Source of the DNA: Actinomycetes bacterium
GTDB lineage: Bacteria; Actinomycetota; Actinomycetes; Mycobacteriales; Micromonosporaceae
NCBI GenBank assembly: GCA_023402505.1
Contig: JAEYGD010000241.1
Coordinates: forward strand, 1-9,357
DNA: 9,357 bases
Direction of reading: 5' to 3'
How positions within the stretch are numbered: position 1 is the stretch's first letter; each line of letters begins with the position of its first letter. The notes under the pieces were generated by a model that made no database searches, was not told the origin of the DNA, and worked only from the letters and a program-made list of their open reading frames with translations. This document shows positions 6,926 to 9,357 of the stretch, one piece after another. A program made the position numbers and the translations under genes.

Positions 6926-6930
6926 ACGAC

Positions 6931-8418
6931 ATGGCCACCAGCGACCACGTCGACGTGCTCATCGTCGGTGCCGGCCTGTCCGGCGTCGGCGCGGCGTGCC
7001 ACCTGCGCCGCGACTGCCCGGACAAGACGTACGCGGTGCTGGAGGCCCGCGACGCGATCGGCGGCACCTGGGACCTGTTCCGCTATCCGGGCATCCGGTC
7101 CGACTCCGACATGTTCACCCTCGGCTACTCGTTCAAGCCGTGGACCGACCCCAAGGCGATCGCCGACGGCCCGTCGATCCGGGAGTACGTCCGGGAGACC
7201 GCCCGCGAGTACGGCGTCACCGAGCACATCCGCTTCCAGCACCGGGTCGTGCGCGCCGACTGGGACAGCCGCACCGCCCGCTGGACGGTCCACGCCCACC
7301 GCGGCGACACCGGCGAGGACGTCACCCTCACCTGCTCCTTCCTGCACACCTGCTCCGGTTACTACCGCTACGACGAGGGCCACACCCCGGACTTCCCCGG
7401 CGTCGAGCGGTTCACCGGCAGGGTGGTGCACCCGCAGCACTGGCCGGAGGACCTCGACCACACCGGCGCGCGGGTCGTGGTGATCGGCAGCGGCGCGACG
7501 GCGGTGACCCTGGTGCCGGCGCTGGCCGAACGCGCCGCGCACGTGACCATGCTCCAGCGCTCGCCCACGTACGTCCTGTCGCTGCCGTCCCGCGACGCGC
7601 TCGCCGGCGCGCTGCGCCGCGTACTGCCGGACCGGGCCGTCTACCCGGTGGTCCGCTGGAAGAACGTCCTGCTGGCCACCGCCAACTACCAGCTCAGCCG
7701 GCGCGCCCCGAACCTGGTGCGGCGCCTGTTGCGGCGGGCCGCGCGGGGCCGGCTCCCCGCCGGGTACGACGTGGACCGGCACTTCTCGCCCCGGTACGAC
7801 CCGTGGGACCAGCGCCTGTGCGTGGTGCCCGACGGCGACCTGTTCACCGCGATCAGGCGCGGCCGGGCCGCCGTCGTCACCGGCACCCTGGCGACCTTCA
7901 CCGAGACCGGGCTGCGACTCGACTCCGGCGAGGAGTTGGCCGCCGACGTCGTCGTCACCGCCACCGGCCTCAACCTGCTGGCCCTGGGCGGCGCCACGCT
8001 CACCGTCGACGGCGAGCCCGTCGACCTCGCCGGCACCGTCGCCTACAAGGGCATGATGCTCTCCGGCGTCCCCAACTTCGCGATGACCATCGGCTACACC
8101 AACGCCTCCTGGACCCTCAAGGCCGACCTGGTCGCCGGCTACGTGTGCCGGCTGCTCACCCACCTCGACCGCACCGGGGCGCAGGTCGTCACTCCCGTGC
8201 CGCCGCCTGACGGCGAGCGGCGACCGCTGATCGACCTGACCGCCGGCTACGTGCTGCGCAGCCTCGGGACGCTGCCCCGCCAGGGTGCGCGGGCACCCTG
8301 GCGGCTGCACCAGAACTACCCCCGGGACGTGCTGCTGATGCGGTACGGCCGGCTCACCGACGAGGGCGTGCGGTTCTCCCGCGCCGGCACGCCGGAGAGG
8401 AGCACCGTCCGTGCGTAG
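6931..8418 (+). CDS. ethA: FAD-dependent Baeyer-Villiger monooxygenase, EthA-like
   Basis: This 495-residue protein is close to EthA (489 residues) in length and recalled sequence. It has an N-terminal FAD Rossmann motif GAGLSG (13-18), the GGTWDLFRYPGIRSDSDMFTLGY block (44-66), and the Baeyer-Villiger fingerprint FTGRVVHPQHWP (161-172, FxGxxxHxxxWP). The NADPH motif is IGSGATA (185-191). EthA-specific blocks include YDPWDQRLCVVPDGDLFTAI, VTATGLNLLALGG, AYKGMMLSGVPNFAMTIGYTNASWTLKADLV and LRSLGTLPRQGARAPWRLHQNY. The family uses FAD, NADPH and O2 to insert oxygen next to a ketone or to oxidise sulfur; EthA activates ethionamide. No key motif is missing. It lies divergent from its likely repressor and overlaps the dehydrogenase gene by 8 nt, so the two are co-transcribed. 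The natural substrate cannot be assigned. Confidence 0.95.
   Translation: MATSDHVDVLIVGAGLSGVGAACHLRRDCPDKTYAVLEARDAIGGTWDLFRYPGIRSDSDMFTLGYSFKPWTDPKAIADGPSIREYVRETAREYGVTEHIRFQHRVVRADWDSRTARWTVHAHRGDTGEDVTLTCSFLHTCSGYYRYDEGHTPDFPGVERFTGRVVHPQHWPEDLDHTGARVVVIGSGATAVTLVPALAERAAHVTMLQRSPTYVLSLPSRDALAGALRRVLPDRAVYPVVRWKNVLLATANYQLSRRAPNLVRRLLRRAARGRLPAGYDVDRHFSPRYDPWDQRLCVVPDGDLFTAIRRGRAAVVTGTLATFTETGLRLDSGEELAADVVVTATGLNLLALGGATLTVDGEPVDLAGTVAYKGMMLSGVPNFAMTIGYTNASWTLKADLVAGYVCRLLTHLDRTGAQVVTPVPPPDGERRPLIDLTAGYVLRSLGTLPRQGARAPWRLHQNYPRDVLLMRYGRLTDEGVRFSRAGTPERSTVRA
8277..8304 (+). repeat. Perfect 12-bp hairpin inside the ethA-like gene
   Basis: Bases 8277-8288 are the exact reverse complement of 8293-8304, with a GCGG loop. 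The stem is GC-rich with no following T-tract. It lies in codons for the conserved RQGARAPWR stretch, 106 nt before the dehydrogenase start. It is probably a coding by-product, though it could affect ribosome transit or RNA stability. Confidence 0.5.
8394..8402 (+). promoter_or_regulatory. Ribosome-binding site of the dehydrogenase gene, inside ethA-like
   Basis: GGAGAGGAG ends 8 nt before GTG 8411. It fixes that GTG as the start even though it overlaps the upstream gene by 8 nt. Confidence 0.65.
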
Positions 8419-9325
8419 GTTCGACTTCACCGACGCGACGGCCGTGGTCACCGGCGCCGCCAGCGGCATCGGCGAGGCCCTGGCCCACGCGCTGGCCCGG
8501 CGCGGCAGCGACCTGGTCCTGCTCGACCGCGACGCCCCGCGCCTGGACACCGTGGTGACCGCGGTCCGCGCCGCCCACCCCGACCGGCGGGTCGACACGT
8601 ACGTCGTCGACCTCGCCGACGCGACCGCCACCGCGCAGGTCGCCGAGGAGATCCGCACCCGCCACCCCCGGATCCGGCTGCTGGTCAACAACGCCGGCGT
8701 GGCCCTCGGCGGACGGTTCGACCAGGTGACGCTGGCCGAGTTCCAGTGGGTCGTCGAGATCAACTTCCGGGCGGTCGTACAGCTCACCCACGCGTTGCTG
8801 CCCACCCTGAAAGCGGAGCCCGGCTCCCACCTGGTCAACGTCTCCAGCCTCTTCGGGCTGATCGCCCCGCCCGGGCAGGCCGCCTACTCGGCGACCAAGT
8901 TCGCCGTCCGCGGCTTCACCGAGGTGCTGCGCAACGAACTGGCCGACGACGGCATCGGGGTCACCTGCGTCCACCCGGGCGGCATCGCGACCCGGATCAC
9001 CGAGAACGCCCGCGTCGGCGCCGGCGTCTCCCGGGAGGAGTACGAGGAGGGCCGGCGGCAGTTCGACAAGCTGCTGAGCATCCCACCCGCCCGGGCGGCC
9101 GAGGTGATCCTGCGCGGCGTCGAGCGGCGCCGGGGCCGGGTGCTCATCGGCTGGTCGGCGAAACTGCCGGACCTGCTGGCCCGGATCGCGCCCGCCTCCT
9201 ACGGGAAGCTCCTGCGGGTGGGTCTCAACCGCGCGGCCGGGGACCCCGCCCGCCGGCTGACCACCGGAGCGGCCCCGCCGGCGGCACCGGAGACGACGGC
9301 CGACCCGGCGGGCGGTGCGGCGTGA
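8411..9325 (+). CDS. Short-chain dehydrogenase/reductase (classical SDR)
   Basis: This 304-residue NAD(P)(H)-dependent oxidoreductase has the cofactor motif TGAASGIG (14-21) and an acidic Asp39 after the second strand, which favours NAD(H). NNAG is at 93-96. The catalytic tetrad is Asn118, Ser146, Tyr159 and Lys163 in YSATK, with correct spacing. The HPGGIATRI segment (188-196) follows. The C-terminus from about 275 is an Ala/Pro/Thr-rich, probably disordered tail. Length and the membrane-proximal GWSAKLPDLLARIAPASYGKLL segment resemble the SDRs that accompany Baeyer-Villiger monooxygenases in mycobacteria (SadH in the mymA cluster). Here it probably interconverts an alcohol and the ketone used by the EthA-like enzyme. 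That pairing is inferred from the 8-nt gene overlap. Substrate unknown. Confidence 0.93.
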   Translation: MRRFDFTDATAVVTGAASGIGEALAHALARRGSDLVLLDRDAPRLDTVVTAVRAAHPDRRVDTYVVDLADATATAQVAEEIRTRHPRIRLLVNNAGVALGGRFDQVTLAEFQWVVEINFRAVVQLTHALLPTLKAEPGSHLVNVSSLFGLIAPPGQAAYSATKFAVRGFTEVLRNELADDGIGVTCVHPGGIATRITENARVGAGVSREEYEEGRRQFDKLLSIPPARAAEVILRGVERRRGRVLIGWSAKLPDLLARIAPASYGKLLRVGLNRAAGDPARRLTTGAAPPAAPETTADPAGGAA

Positions 9326-9357
9326 GCGGCCACGGTTCCCCCGGCGCGACGCCGAGC
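9322..9357 (+). CDS. Possible start of a downstream gene, cut by window edge
   Basis: A GTG overlapping the dehydrogenase TGA (GTGA) opens a frame of 12 codons, VSGHGSPGATPS, to the window end. The overlap style matches other genes here, which is the only evidence. Nothing about the product can be read. A hydrolase would suit a Baeyer-Villiger pathway, but that is a guess. Confidence 0.4.
   Translation, partial: MSGHGSPGATPS

Noticed and set aside
6817..8838. Long minus-strand upstream extension of the ethR-like frame
   Set aside because: It runs antisense through the whole monooxygenase and into the dehydrogenase gene with low-complexity translation. EthR similarity begins just after ATG 6816.
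1..9357. CRISPR, insertion sequence, phage or tRNA content
   Set aside because: No regularly spaced repeats, transposase or integrase-like frames, terminal inverted repeats or tRNA-like folds were seen on reading both strands.

Overview
The window is very GC-rich (roughly 75%), with GC-ending codons, many GTG starts and 4-nt GTGA gene overlaps. This is typical of a high-GC actinomycete. The gene content would suit Micromonosporaceae, but that placement is inference. No RNA gene, insertion sequence, phage gene or CRISPR array is seen.

Left two thirds (1-6062, minus strand): one tightly packed operon, read right to left. Its order is a 208-residue ABC-type nucleotide-binding subunit, a Tat-type lipoprotein substrate-binding protein, a single polypeptide carrying two MalF/MalG-like permease halves, and a membrane-anchored NB-ARC-like plus TPR protein that runs off the left edge. 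The first two junctions are GTGA stop/start overlaps. The third has been rearranged by a short tandem duplication.

The striking point is that both P-loop proteins look catalytically dead. The ABC subunit has lost the Walker A lysine, Q-loop glutamine, intact LSGGQ, catalytic glutamate and switch histidine. The NB-ARC-like protein has threonine in place of its Walker A lysine but keeps Walker B. The set resembles a carbohydrate importer whose motor has been disabled and which is genetically locked to a membrane STAND-like TPR protein. A receptor or sensing complex is the most interesting reading; an importer powered by a shared ATPase encoded elsewhere is the main alternative.

Middle (6124-6930): a TetR-family regulator closely resembling mycobacterial EthR (minus strand) is divergent from an EthA-like Baeyer-Villiger monooxygenase (plus strand). 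The 114-nt gap between them holds an array of TCGACA-type half-sites and a promoter candidate for each direction. The ethR-like gene ends 61 nt before the ABC-like operon and points the same way, so read-through into it is possible.

Right end (6931-9357, plus strand): the EthA-like monooxygenase overlaps a short-chain dehydrogenase gene. That gene in turn overlaps, by GTGA, the first codons of another frame cut by the window edge. The likely logic is alcohol to ketone (dehydrogenase) and ketone to ester (monooxygenase), under EthR-like repression.
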